DNA of 64,000 nt from CAIMTB01 sp964608505. GTDB lineage: Bacteria > Verrucomicrobiota > Verrucomicrobiia > Limisphaerales > CAIMTB01. The stretch spans positions 6,656-70,655 of the forward strand of contig CAZSOV010000004.1 of NCBI GenBank assembly GCA_964608505.1, in the 5' to 3' direction. The position numbers and the translations under genes were made by a program. Of the stretch, positions 42,430 to 51,321 are shown one piece after another. The notes beneath the pieces were generated by a model that was not told where the DNA came from, did no database searches, and saw only the letters and a list, made by a program, of their open reading frames with translations. Numbering within the stretch: the first letter of the stretch is position 1; each line of letters opens with the position of its first letter.

Positions 42430-44238
42430 TCAACGCACGACGCCGAGGCCACCCTCCCGATCCGGCAACCGGATCCAAAGCCGCTCCGCCGAGGCGTCGT
42501 GTCGCCATTCGGTCCCCTCCCGCAACTCCCGGCCCTCCCACCGGACCTCCTGCGGGCGCCGCGGGTGGCGGATACGCAGGAGGTGCGAGGCCCGGGCGCC
42601 GGCCAGCCGAAGTTCCAGCCCGTCCGGACGTTCCTCCGCGCTCAGCGTCGTCCTCCCGCGACCGTCCGGGTGCACCAGGGTGAAGGAGCCGCGTCCATGC
42701 GGCAGGATGTTCCAAGTCACGAATCCGGCGGAGTTCGTGTCCCCGAATCCGGTGTACGCCCGGGTTACGTTCAACGGCAGCAGCGAACCGTCGCGCTGGT
42801 AGACCGGGTACTCGCCGAGGCCGAATTCGTTCGTCCACCGGACCGGCCCCACCCGGAGGCGCGAGTCGTCCAGCAGATCCCGCCAGCGCCCGCCCGGCAG
42901 TTCGACCACGTGTCGTGCCTCGTCCCGGTAGATGGGGGCGACGAACAGATCGTCGCCCAGCAGGTAGTGATACCGACCCGGCATCGGACGCATCAGCACC
43001 GGACCGCCCTCATGTCCCCGCACGACGTGGGTGTAGAGGTAGGGAAGAAGCTCGGTGTGCAGCCAAGAGCAGCGTCGCACGATTTCCAGTTCCTCGGGGG
43101 TGCGCTTCCACAGGCGTCGCTCCCCGTGCCCGCCGTTGAGGAAGAGGCCCGTGAACGCGGCAAACTGGGCCCAACGAATGTACAGCCGGGGCGGGATGGG
43201 CTCGGGCCCGTGGTACCCCGCGACGTCGGCACCCACCACGCCGTAGCCCCTGGCGGCGCTCGCCAGGATGTCGCGCAAGGCGCCCTCGAAACCCCGATCC
43301 AGCAGCGAACCCGCCGAGAGCATTCCGTCCCGATCCTCCCCGCGCCGCGCGCCGCGCGACGACCATTCGTGCGTGCGATCCCCGATCCAGGTGACAGGTG
43401 CGGCATCGATGGGCGCGCAACCCTCCGGATGGCTCAACGGAAAGTAGCGATGATCCACCGCCCGGGTCAGGATCACGAACTCCGGATTGCGCGACAGTCC
43501 GTGCCGGTATTCCTCCCGGTTGTAGAGGTCCATGTACCCTCGCGTCGAAAGCCAGCCGGCGTGCGTCCGCTGCCAGGGCATGAAGCCGGGACCGCTGAAC
43601 AGCGTGTCGGTTCCGTCCAGCTTCCAGCCGTCGATGCCCCAGCCCAGCACTTCATCCTGCAACCCCCGCCACCACGCGAGGGCCTCCGGATGCGTGTAGT
43701 CGAGGAAGCTCCCGGTGCCCTTCCACCAGCGCACGAGCCGTCCGTTCCCCGCCAGATAACCCCGGGCCCGGGCCTCGTCGTGGAACGCCGTGGCGTCAAC
43801 CACGGACGTGTCCTTGTTCCTCCGGTTCACCATGCAGGTCATCCAGAGCACCACCCGGATGCCGTTGGTTTGGAGCTCGCCGAAGAAGCGCGCCGGGTCG
43901 GGATAGCGGCGGGTGTCGACCCGGAAATCGTTGTATCGCTCGCTCCAGGGACTGTCGATCAGCACGGTTCGCACCGGGATGTCGTGCTTCGCGTAGCCTT
44001 CGAGGAGTTCGCGTACCGCCTCCGCCGTGTTGGCATCGTCCTCCCACAGCCAGCACTCCAGGGCCCACGGCGGCGTCAACGGGGGACGTCCCTGGCGCCC
44101 GGCATGGAACGGGAAGCCCCAGAAAGGCAACCCCCACCCTAACCAGAACACCAACGCGAGTACCCCCGCCACCGCGAGGAGGCGTCGCCAACGCCGATTT
44201 CCCGGCGCCCCACGGCGTCGCGCGATACCGCACGTCAT
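42430..44238 (-). CDS. Membrane-anchored GH31-family glycosidase
   Basis: A 602-residue protein. A basic N-terminus and one transmembrane helix (LLAVAGVLALVFWLGWGLPF) anchor it, and the catalytic part lies outside. The GH31 barrel has nucleophile D208 in GWKLDGTDTLF and acid/base D287 in TWIGDRTHEW; VVGADVAGYHG supplies a further conserved loop. GH31 includes alpha-glucosidases, alpha-xylosidases and sulfoquinovosidases. The usual N-terminal beta-sandwich is shortened: the barrel starts near residue 60 (PPWALECWLWEDDA). The substrate is not evident. ATG 44238 is used; a TTG further upstream would add 14 residues. Confidence 0.82.
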   Translation of the reverse strand: MTCGIARRRGAPGNRRWRRLLAVAGVLALVFWLGWGLPFWGFPFHAGRQGRPPLTPPWALECWLWEDDANTAEAVRELLEGYAKHDIPVRTVLIDSPWSERYNDFRVDTRRYPDPARFFGELQTNGIRVVLWMTCMVNRRNKDTSVVDATAFHDEARARGYLAGNGRLVRWWKGTGSFLDYTHPEALAWWRGLQDEVLGWGIDGWKLDGTDTLFSGPGFMPWQRTHAGWLSTRGYMDLYNREEYRHGLSRNPEFVILTRAVDHRYFPLSHPEGCAPIDAAPVTWIGDRTHEWSSRGARRGEDRDGMLSAGSLLDRGFEGALRDILASAARGYGVVGADVAGYHGPEPIPPRLYIRWAQFAAFTGLFLNGGHGERRLWKRTPEELEIVRRCSWLHTELLPYLYTHVVRGHEGGPVLMRPMPGRYHYLLGDDLFVAPIYRDEARHVVELPGGRWRDLLDDSRLRVGPVRWTNEFGLGEYPVYQRDGSLLPLNVTRAYTGFGDTNSAGFVTWNILPHGRGSFTLVHPDGRGRTTLSAEERPDGLELRLAGARASHLLRIRHPRRPQEVRWEGRELREGTEWRHDASAERLWIRLPDREGGLGVVR

Positions 44239-44439
44239 GCCCGCGATGCAATCCGAACCCGCGACGAAAGCCAGTTTCAATCCCCGAACCGCCCGGGATC
44301 GGGTTCGCGCCGGTCCTCGGCGTCGTGCCGCAACGCGACGCGACGGGCAACGCGGTTGGATGCGCGTTCGCTCGACTCCGGGGAGGATTCCACCGCCAGC
44401 GAGGGGGCGGCAAAAGCAAGGGCATGCAAATCCACCGCA

Positions 44440-44945
44440 ATGCGGAGACTATCTCACCATGATTCGGCGCAATATTACATTCGGGATGCCGTCCGTCGGG
44501 CCTTGTCCGACACCCCCGTCGTGATGCTCAACGGCGCCCGACAAACGGGCAGAACCACCCTGGCCCTTGACTGCAGCGTGACGTGCGCGATCTCGCAAGG
44601 GTCGATGGTCTGCATGCCTTGCCGAACCTGCTCAGACTGCTGGCCGCCCGATCATCCGGCTTAATGAACCTCGCGGACCTGAGCCCTAACGCCGGCCTGC
44701 CACACACGACCTTGACCCGCTATCTCGCATTGCTGGAAGCCGTCTTTCTGGTTCACCGCCTCCCGGCGTGGGCGCCCAACCTCGGAAAGCGCCTGGTCAA
44801 AGCCGCCAAGCTGCACGTCGTGGACACCGGACTGGGATGTCATCTGCTGGGGCGAACGCCGAGAGGCTCGAGGCGGACCGTTCCCTGCTGGGGCGAATGC
44901 TGGAGACGTTCGTGGCGCCGTGGCGTGAGTTCCTCCAGCTTCCAC
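44440..44945 (+). pseudogene. Decayed DUF4143/AAA_14-type ATPase
   Basis: Three pieces of one ancestral protein remain in different frames. First, VRRALSDTPVVMLNGARQTG followed by RTTLALD, a P-loop start. An abrupt join near 44570 then leads to LQRDVRDLARVDGLHALPN (another frame) and TTLTRYLALLEAVFLVHRLP through KLHVVDTGLGCHLLG, which is the DUF4143 domain. Finally ERLEADRSLLGRMLETFVAP appears in a third frame. The join removes most of the ATPase core, so the gene is dead. Such ATPases are common accessory genes of uncertain function. No intact copy is in the window. Confidence 0.82.
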
Positions 44946-45039
44946 GGACCGCACGGGCGGTTCGCACGCCACGCCGCGATGACGCGACGGGAACGCCGGC
45001 AAGGGCCCGGCTTCGGGCATCCGCCGCTCTCCGGAGGCC

Positions 45040-46188
45040 TCAGGGCGCGGTCGTGCGGGCCGGGCGTCGCAGGATCGCGGTCGTGCGCGCAAAGACTTCG
45101 GACGGGACGCCGAGCGCCTGCTTGAGCGCCACGTCGCGGTCCCAGGGGTTGTCCAGCGCCGAGATCTCCGCCCGGCGCGCCTCGGTGAGGTTCAGCGGAT
45201 AGTACCAGGGCGAGACGAGCGCGGTGTTGATCAGGGGGAAGTCGGATCCGTACACGAGTCGGGAACGGCACACGGGATCGCCGAGCGCGTCCCGGAGGGA
45301 CCGCAGCTTGTTGACCTGGGTGAGGGAGGATAGGTCGGCGTAGAGGTTCGGAAACTCCCGCATCAACCGCCGGAGCCGGTCGAAGTCGCGTTCGCCCTCG
45401 TGTTCGCCGTCGAACCCGGCGTGCGCGGCGATGACGGTGACTCCTTCGAGCAGGGCCGTCCGCAGGCGCGCCGGATCGGCCAGTTCATCCCGCGAACGGG
45501 TGAAGGACTTCTCCGGCCCCGTATGCGAGAGCAGGGGCAGGCCGTGGTGGACGAGGCGACGATAGAACGGAACCAGGCGCGGGTCGGCGGGATCGATGTC
45601 CATGATGGACGGAATCCATTTCACGAGCACGGCGCCCCGGGCGGCGCAGGCATCGAGCTGCGCGAGGGCGTCGTGACGCAGCGGGTTCACGGACGCGCCG
45701 AACCATAGATTGGAGTGCCGCGCCGCCGCGGCCGCCACGAAGTCGTTGGGGACGTGGACTTCGGTGCGGTTGGTGTCGAGCCGACCTTCGGCATCCACGA
45801 CGCCGTCGAGCGCGAGGACGACCGCGGCAGAGACGTGGCGGCTCGCGGCGATCTTCCCGGAGAGCCGGCGCATCAGGAGGTCGTCGCCCTCGCGTTCGAG
45901 TTCGGACGCGTCGACGCCGAAGGCCTTCAGGTAGATGGCGAACCGGAAGTTGTGTCGCAGGGCGGGAGACACGAAGCAGCCGGATCCCCCGGCGCCGATG
46001 CCGGCGGCGTGACAGTGCACGTCGATGATGGCCGTGCCTGGAATGGGAACCGGCGTGCGGAAGGGGCCCTCGAACAGGACCTGGCGTCCGAGGAGAAGCA
46101 CGGCGGCGGCGAGAACGAGCAACGTGGCGACGGCGCGGAGGAAGCGGCGTCCACGGGAGTGTGGCGGTGGGGATGGGTCGGTGGACAT
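45040..46188 (-). CDS. Membrane-anchored amidohydrolase (Amidohydro_2 type)
   Basis: A 382-residue protein with an N-terminal helix anchor (FLRAVATLLVLAAAVLLLG). The metal-dependent hydrolase barrel shows IIDVHCHAAG (HxH), VLVKWIPSI, LLSHTGPEK, VIAAHAGFDG and VYGSDFPLIN, in the order seen in the family-2 amidohydrolases. The predicted location is periplasmic or outer leaflet, unusual for a family mostly known from the cytoplasm. The reaction cannot be deduced. It lies 207 bp downstream of aas on the same strand and may or may not share the marR-lnt-aas transcript. Confidence 0.8.
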   Translation of the reverse strand: MSTDPSPPPHSRGRRFLRAVATLLVLAAAVLLLGRQVLFEGPFRTPVPIPGTAIIDVHCHAAGIGAGGSGCFVSPALRHNFRFAIYLKAFGVDASELEREGDDLLMRRLSGKIAASRHVSAAVVLALDGVVDAEGRLDTNRTEVHVPNDFVAAAAARHSNLWFGASVNPLRHDALAQLDACAARGAVLVKWIPSIMDIDPADPRLVPFYRRLVHHGLPLLSHTGPEKSFTRSRDELADPARLRTALLEGVTVIAAHAGFDGEHEGERDFDRLRRLMREFPNLYADLSSLTQVNKLRSLRDALGDPVCRSRLVYGSDFPLINTALVSPWYYPLNLTEARRAEISALDNPWDRDVALKQALGVPSEVFARTTAILRRPARTTAP

Positions 46189-46395
46189 GGAGGGGAAAGT
46201 GACCGCGGGGAAAGGCTCGCGCGTGATTATCGTGAACCGCGAACATCGTCTCCGCGGCATGGGAGCACGCGGCCCAGGGCGTGCAGGCCCGATGCGCTCA
46301 CCGGGCGGTGCGGTGGCAGGGGGCGGTTCATGGAGGAAAGCAAATGGAGGTGCTCGGTGGTCGTGGTCCCCGCGATCCGGGTGCGACCCGTGAGA

Positions 46396-48555
46396 TCAGG
46401 AGGCCGGGGGCGAGGCGTCCTGGGCCTGGGCGAGGAGGGTCGCCAGTTCGCGGTGGTTGACCTTGCCGGTGCCGAGCTTGGGGATCTCCTTCACGAAGCG
46501 AAGTTCGCGCGGGACGCAGAGGTTGCTGAAACCCCTGGCCTTGAGGACGGCGCGCAGGTCTTCGAGCCGTAGCCGGGCCTCGTTGGAGGCCGCGACGAGG
46601 CGCTCGCCCTTGTCGACGTCGGGGACGGCCACGACGGCGATCTGGCAACGCTGGCCGTAATCGGGGAACGCGCCCGCGAGCGCGTCCTCGACGGCGGTCA
46701 GGCTGACCATCTCGCCGCTGATCTTGGCGAAGCGCTTGAGGCGTCCGAGGACGAAGGCGTAACCGTCGGTGTCGACCTTGACTATGTCGCCGGTGTCGTA
46801 CCAGCCGTCCAGGGCCTGGAACTTGGCGTTGGCCTCGAGATTGAGGTAGCCCCGCATGATGTTGGGGCCGCGGACGAGGAGGCGTCCGCCCTCGGGCACG
46901 CCGTCCATGGGTTCGAGCTTCCATTGGATGCCGGGCATGAAGCGTCCGACGGACCCGACGCGGGGTTCGAGGAGGGAGTTGAGGCAGACCACGGGGCTGC
47001 ACTCGGTGGCCCCGTAGCCTTCGAGAATCCGGAGGCCGAATTTGCGGGCGTAGGTCTGGAAGGTGGCGTCCTGGAGTTTCTCGGCGCCGGCCACGAGCAG
47101 TCGGACGGTGCGGAAGTCATACGGATGCGCCTTGCGCGCGTACCCGTTCAGGAAGGTGGGGGTCCCGAACATCAGGGTGCAGTTGAGATCGTAGACCAGC
47201 GTCGGAACGATCCGGTAGTGCAGCGGCGAGGGATACAGAAAGCAGAAAACCCCGCGGACGAGAGGGGCGACGATGCCGGCCATCACGCCGAAGCTGTGGA
47301 AGAGCGGGAGGGCGCTGAAGAATCGGTCGGTGTCGACGATGTCGAGCGCGGTCAGGAGTTGGCGCAGGTTCGCGAGCAGGTTGCGGTGGGAGAGTTCGAC
47401 CCCCTTTGGCACGCCCTCGGATCCGCTGGTGAAGAGGACGACCGCCGTGTCGGTGTCGGGTCGGGACGGCTCGAGCGCGGCGTGCCGGGTGAGGAACGAT
47501 GCGAGCAGCGCCAGGAGCCGGCGACTGGACGGAATGCGAGTGCGGACGTCGTCGAGGTAGATAAGTTCGATCCCGGCGTCGAGGAGGGGCTGGGGATCGA
47601 GCTTCGCCTTCTGCAGGAAGGCACGCGAGGTGATGATCTGGCGGATGCCCGCGAGCTGACAGCACTGGAGCATGACCGCGGTGCCGGTCGAGAAGTTCAG
47701 CAACGCGGGGACGCGTCCGGCGGCCCATAGGCTGATCAGGGTGACGGGGGTGGCGTTGACGTTGGGAAGCAGGACCCCGACCCGGGGGACATCGCCATGG
47801 AGCAGGGTGCGCCATTCCCGGGCCAGCAGCTCCGCCCCGACCAGCAGGCGCCGATACGTCAGGGTCTGGCCCGTGGTGTCGCGCAGCACGGGGAAGGAGG
47901 ACATGCGCCGCCCCGTCTCGAGGATGGCCCCCAGCAGGTGCCCGGGACCATGCGCCATTTCGACTTCGAATTGCTGGCGGACCATCTGGTCGCGGACCCA
48001 GGTCGTGAGCAGCGTGCGTGCCTCGGTCGTGCTGACATGCACCGGATGAGGGGCGGTGAGCGCCTCGCTGAAATGGACGGAAACCGGGGTGAACAGCCGC
48101 CGCCAACCTGGATTCGGTGAGAAGGGCAGGCGTTGGGCACCCCGAATATACGCCGTGATCACCTTGGCGCGGGTCTTGAAAACCAGGAATCCCGTGCCGT
48201 CGAAGAGCTTCATCAGGCTGCCCGTCCGGGAAATCCGGCCCTCGGGGAACAGCACGAGCCGGCCGCCCTTCTCGAGGAATTCCGCCATCCGCTTTACCGC
48301 GTACGGGGATGAGGTCTCGATGGGAAACGTGCGGGAATTGATCATCATCCGGCGGTGCAGCCAGCTCGTCTGGGCCGTCTCGCGCGACGTGACGAACTTC
48401 CAGTCGTCATCGAGGAAGACTCCCAGGAACAGCCAGTCGAGCCACGAAGCGTGGTTCGGCAGCAGGAGCACGGGTCCCGGCGTGACCAGGGCCTCCGTGT
48501 GGTAGGCGCGGAACCGAAAGAAGAGACGGGCGACAAGGTGCAGTAGGTACTTCAT
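46396..48555 (-). CDS. aas: Bifunctional acyltransferase/acyl-ACP synthetase (Aas-like)
   Basis: A 719-residue protein. Residues 1-190 are a PlsC-type acyltransferase: LPNHASWLDWLFLG (H35...D40) and LFPEGRISRTG at 102-112. From about residue 230 an AMP-forming acyl-activating enzyme follows: VVLFTSGSEGVPKGVELSHR, EGYGATECSPV, GWYDTGDIVKV and a C-terminal LGTGKVNHREL with the catalytic lysine. In E. coli, Aas activates fatty acid on ACP and re-acylates 2-acyl-lysophosphatidylethanolamine; the lengths are the same. Start ATG 48555 is 40 bp after lnt. No lplT flippase gene is adjacent. Confidence 0.88.
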   Translation of the reverse strand: MKYLLHLVARLFFRFRAYHTEALVTPGPVLLLPNHASWLDWLFLGVFLDDDWKFVTSRETAQTSWLHRRMMINSRTFPIETSSPYAVKRMAEFLEKGGRLVLFPEGRISRTGSLMKLFDGTGFLVFKTRAKVITAYIRGAQRLPFSPNPGWRRLFTPVSVHFSEALTAPHPVHVSTTEARTLLTTWVRDQMVRQQFEVEMAHGPGHLLGAILETGRRMSSFPVLRDTTGQTLTYRRLLVGAELLAREWRTLLHGDVPRVGVLLPNVNATPVTLISLWAAGRVPALLNFSTGTAVMLQCCQLAGIRQIITSRAFLQKAKLDPQPLLDAGIELIYLDDVRTRIPSSRRLLALLASFLTRHAALEPSRPDTDTAVVLFTSGSEGVPKGVELSHRNLLANLRQLLTALDIVDTDRFFSALPLFHSFGVMAGIVAPLVRGVFCFLYPSPLHYRIVPTLVYDLNCTLMFGTPTFLNGYARKAHPYDFRTVRLLVAGAEKLQDATFQTYARKFGLRILEGYGATECSPVVCLNSLLEPRVGSVGRFMPGIQWKLEPMDGVPEGGRLLVRGPNIMRGYLNLEANAKFQALDGWYDTGDIVKVDTDGYAFVLGRLKRFAKISGEMVSLTAVEDALAGAFPDYGQRCQIAVVAVPDVDKGERLVAASNEARLRLEDLRAVLKARGFSNLCVPRELRFVKEIPKLGTGKVNHRELATLLAQAQDASPPAS

Positions 48556-48595
48556 GGCAGGGGCGAAGCAGAGGATGGAGACGATGGGGGCGGAA

Positions 48596-50074
48596 TTATT
48601 CGGTGCGAGACGACGGAGCCGGCGGGACCGTCGGACCGGGTGCGGAGGCGGACCGCCGGCTCCCGATTCGTTCGCGGGCCTCGAGGAACGCCAGGGAACC
48701 GGACAACGCCAGGGCCAAACCCGCGCATCCCGGCGCGAGCCATCGATCCCAGGGCAGGCTTCCCGGTGGACCCAGTTCGACGACGCCTCCGAAGGTGAGC
48801 ACGCCGTCGGACATCGGCGCCGAGGTTCGCACCTGGCCTTGTGCATCGACCAACTGGGAGATGCCCGAGCTCGCGCACCGGAGGATGGGGATTCGATACT
48901 CCGCGGCCCGAACGGGAGCCACCCGCGCATGAAGTGCGTGCTGACGGCTCCCCCAGTCCCAGGCATCCATGGTCGGGATGATCAACGCCACCGCACCTTG
49001 CCGGACAAGACGATCCATCACCCGCGTGTAGCTGAGATCGTAGCAGATCGCGATGCCGATCGGGCCCCACGGGGATTGCCAGAGGTCCTGGCGCACCGCG
49101 GGTTCCCCATCCTGGAAGAACTGAATCGGGACGCTCTTGGCCTGCCCGAATACCACGTCCCCTCGGGGATCCACCACGAACGCGACGTTCCGGAAGCGCT
49201 GAGCATCGATCCTCTCCCGGCCTCCCACGACGAGGTGCTTTTCGTGGCGCCGGCACCACGACCGCAATTCGGGGCCGGGCGCGCCTTCCAACGCGTACTC
49301 GGGAAGCAGGAACAGCCTCGCCCCCGGGTGCGACGACCGCGCGCGGTCGAGGATCCCCGGGAGGTCCGCCTCGGAGGCGGACTCCGTCTGGGCCCCGGCG
49401 ACCTCGAGTAGCTGTCCGGGCGCAACGGGTCCGACGCCTGCCCCGCCGGCGACCAGCACCAGGCCGGGAAGGGCCAACGCCATCCCGCGGTAGAGCCCGC
49501 TCCCGAACCAAGCCACGGCGGCGGCGAGAAACGCCACGAATCCGAGCCCGTAGCTGCCAATCCAAGGCAGCAACGCCGCGGCAGGTCCATCCGCGGCCAC
49601 GAGTCCGGGGGTGATCCACGAGAATCGAAGGTAGTAGAGCTCGGACCGAAAGTACTCCCATCCGGTCCAAATCACGGGCACGACCACCAGCATGGCGAGC
49701 GGAGGAAACCGCCTCCAGCCGTGGGAACACACCAGCACGAACAGACCCGTCCAAAACGACAGAATCAGCCAGAGCGCCATCGCCGGCCAACCGAAGATCG
49801 TCCCGAAGAAGGCCAATTGGGGAGCGAAGACCGCCAGCCCCATCGTCACTCCCCCGTAAAAGGCGATCCGGGATCCCTCCCGTTTGACCAGTGGCACCCA
49901 GCAAAAGGGGACGGCCAGGGCCAGCGCACCGAGCCGCGGCAGGTGGGCGAGATGAAAGAGGACCGTTCCCACTCCCGCGAACGCAATCCAGAACCCGGGT
50001 GACAAGGGACGCCGGCCACCAGCGATGGGGGACCGGTTCTGCTTTGGCGGAAGGGTGCTCGGAGTGCCGGGCAT
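48596..50074 (-). CDS. lnt: Apolipoprotein N-acyltransferase
   Basis: A 492-residue inner membrane protein with six or seven N-terminal helices and a final anchor helix around the periplasmic carbon-nitrogen hydrolase domain. The catalytic triad is visible: E259 in LFLLPEYALEG, K313 in GQAKSVPIQFF and C344 in GIAICYDLSYT. ITPGLVAADGPAAALLPWIGSYG matches the Lnt pre-catalytic region. Lnt takes a fatty acid from phospholipid to finish lipoproteins, and several lipoproteins are encoded in this window. It sits between marR (34 bp upstream) and aas (40 bp downstream). Confidence 0.92.
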   Translation of the reverse strand: MPGTPSTLPPKQNRSPIAGGRRPLSPGFWIAFAGVGTVLFHLAHLPRLGALALAVPFCWVPLVKREGSRIAFYGGVTMGLAVFAPQLAFFGTIFGWPAMALWLILSFWTGLFVLVCSHGWRRFPPLAMLVVVPVIWTGWEYFRSELYYLRFSWITPGLVAADGPAAALLPWIGSYGLGFVAFLAAAVAWFGSGLYRGMALALPGLVLVAGGAGVGPVAPGQLLEVAGAQTESASEADLPGILDRARSSHPGARLFLLPEYALEGAPGPELRSWCRRHEKHLVVGGRERIDAQRFRNVAFVVDPRGDVVFGQAKSVPIQFFQDGEPAVRQDLWQSPWGPIGIAICYDLSYTRVMDRLVRQGAVALIIPTMDAWDWGSRQHALHARVAPVRAAEYRIPILRCASSGISQLVDAQGQVRTSAPMSDGVLTFGGVVELGPPGSLPWDRWLAPGCAGLALALSGSLAFLEARERIGSRRSASAPGPTVPPAPSSRTE

Positions 50075-50108
50075 CGCGCGAGTCGCTGGGATTTCGCCGC
50101 CGTCCCCG

Positions 50109-50705
50109 TCAGAGATCGCTCGTGCGAAGCTCGCCCTCGTCCGGACCGGATGTTCGCAAGGCCGATCCCGGCGCGCGTGCCGCGGAGTCGGTATCCACGG
50201 CGCTGTCGCGGCCAGGCAAGGAAGCCGACGCGATCGCCGCGACGGCGCCCGCGTTGGCGGCGAGGTTTTGGAGTTCGTCGAGAATCTCGCTCACGCGGGC
50301 CTCCGGAAGTTGGGCCCAAACGCGATCCGCGGCGGCATAATAGTGCGGGTAAATGGCGTCCAGAAGCCGAACCCCGGCGGGGGTGAGAACCACCCGATAG
50401 GCTCGGCGATCCTCGGGATGCGGATTTCGCCGAACCAAGCCCCGTTTCTCCAGCCGATCGATCAATCCGGTCGCGTTGGATCGATGCATAATCAACAGTC
50501 GACTCAAGTCGGATTGGGAAAGCCCATCCACTTGGCCGTAAAGCACATTGAGAACGTTGAACTGGCTCGGGCTCAGCTCCCAGTGCACGAAAAAATCCCG
50601 ACTGGCATTCCACAAGTCCTCGGCGGTGCGCAGCAATTGGATCAGGGCCCGGTAACGCGTATTGGGAACCGGTAATTGGGGAACGGGATCAACCGAAGCG
50701 GTCAC
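50109..50705 (-). CDS. MarR-family regulator of the lnt-aas operon
   Basis: A 198-residue protein. The winged helix is clear: ELSPSQFNVLNVLYGQVDGL, LSQSDLSRLLIMHRSNATGL as the recognition helix, and the wing RNPHPEDRRAYRVVLT. An Ala/Ser/Gly-rich tail of about 45 residues extends the C-terminus. The start is GTG at 50705. It is the first gene of a minus-strand operon with lnt and aas, and a palindrome overlaps its own promoter, so autoregulation is likely. MarR proteins often sense fatty-acid-like or aromatic ligands; the ligand here is unknown. Confidence 0.87.
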   Translation of the reverse strand: MTASVDPVPQLPVPNTRYRALIQLLRTAEDLWNASRDFFVHWELSPSQFNVLNVLYGQVDGLSQSDLSRLLIMHRSNATGLIDRLEKRGLVRRNPHPEDRRAYRVVLTPAGVRLLDAIYPHYYAAADRVWAQLPEARVSEILDELQNLAANAGAVAAIASASLPGRDSAVDTDSAARAPGSALRTSGPDEGELRTSDL

Positions 50706-50714
50706 GTGGAAAAC

Positions 50715-50752
50715 AATCTAAATAAACAGTAAACATGTCAACTAGTTAGTTG
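50715..50752 (-). promoter_or_regulatory. Promoter and palindromic operator of marR-lnt-aas
   Basis: On the minus strand a consensus -35 TTGACA (complement of 50736-50741) and a -10 TAGATT (complement of 50715-50720) are 15 bp apart. Overlapping the -35 is a perfect palindrome CAACTA-GT-TAGTTG at 50739-50752, a plausible MarR site. The patch is AT-rich, unlike its surroundings. Confidence 0.6.
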
Positions 50753-50775
50753 GGTGGCCTCGTTTCGGGGTCATG

Positions 50776-50880
50776 GGCTTTCACCAAGTCCAGTGCGGAA
50801 CCGCTCTGGGGCGCCGGCGACGGCCGAGTCGCCGACTTCGCCTCGCCTTGGCTTGGCTCGGCTTGGCTTCATCGCCAAGC
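50776..50880 (+). mobile_element. Decayed MITE-like element, copy C
   Basis: Starting at GGGCTTTCACCAAGTC the sequence follows copy B through the GTGCGGAACCG segment and the internal hairpin (GCCGGCGACGGCCGAGTCGCC), with many substitutions. After about 50860 similarity fades into CTTGGCTTGGCTCGG repeats, and no right terminal repeat is recognisable. It is an old, truncated copy. Confidence 0.65.
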
Positions 50881-51321
50881 ATCGAAATGGAGCGGCAATC
50901 CCCGCGATCAGTTTATAAACAGACGGGTGTTTTGAATTCATCCGACGTCCTGTCATGGTGCTCGTGGGCCATTGTACAAAAGGACTGTCTCAAACGGTCG
51001 GTGGAATGCCCCCATGGTCTGTCCTTGTCCCTGCTCGACATTCTATTACAAAGAGACTGTCCCTATCGTATCTGCCTGTGGCCATGGATGGGGCAACGTG
51101 TGTGCGGTTGGCCGGGAGGTGATCCCTTAGTGGCTGGGTCGATCCAACACGGTCGGCATCATGGGGACTGCGGGCCGGCGGCCACGGTCGAGTGCTGGTT
51201 TCGGCGGCCTGTCCGCCCATGTTGCCCTGTCTCGACAGCTGGGGTTGATCGCCCGCTTCCCAAGACGGCGGTTGACCACTAATTGCTGTCGTTCCGCAGC
51301 CATGGGGAGGTACCGAAGGGC
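50881..51321 (+). other. Intergenic region upstream of the GH9 gene
   Basis: No gene is supported. Two similar segments, ACAAAAGGACTGTCTC (about 50987) and ACAAAGAGACTGTCCC (about 51050), lie about 60 bp apart in relatively AT-rich DNA and may be remnants of a mobile repeat. No convincing promoter for the GH9 gene was found, although a TTGACC occurs at 51272. Confidence 0.4.

Noticed and set aside
50987..51066. Intact transposable element from the two ACAAAAGGACTGTCTC-like segments
   Set aside because: There are only two short similar segments, with no transposase and no clear ends; they are noted as possible remnants.
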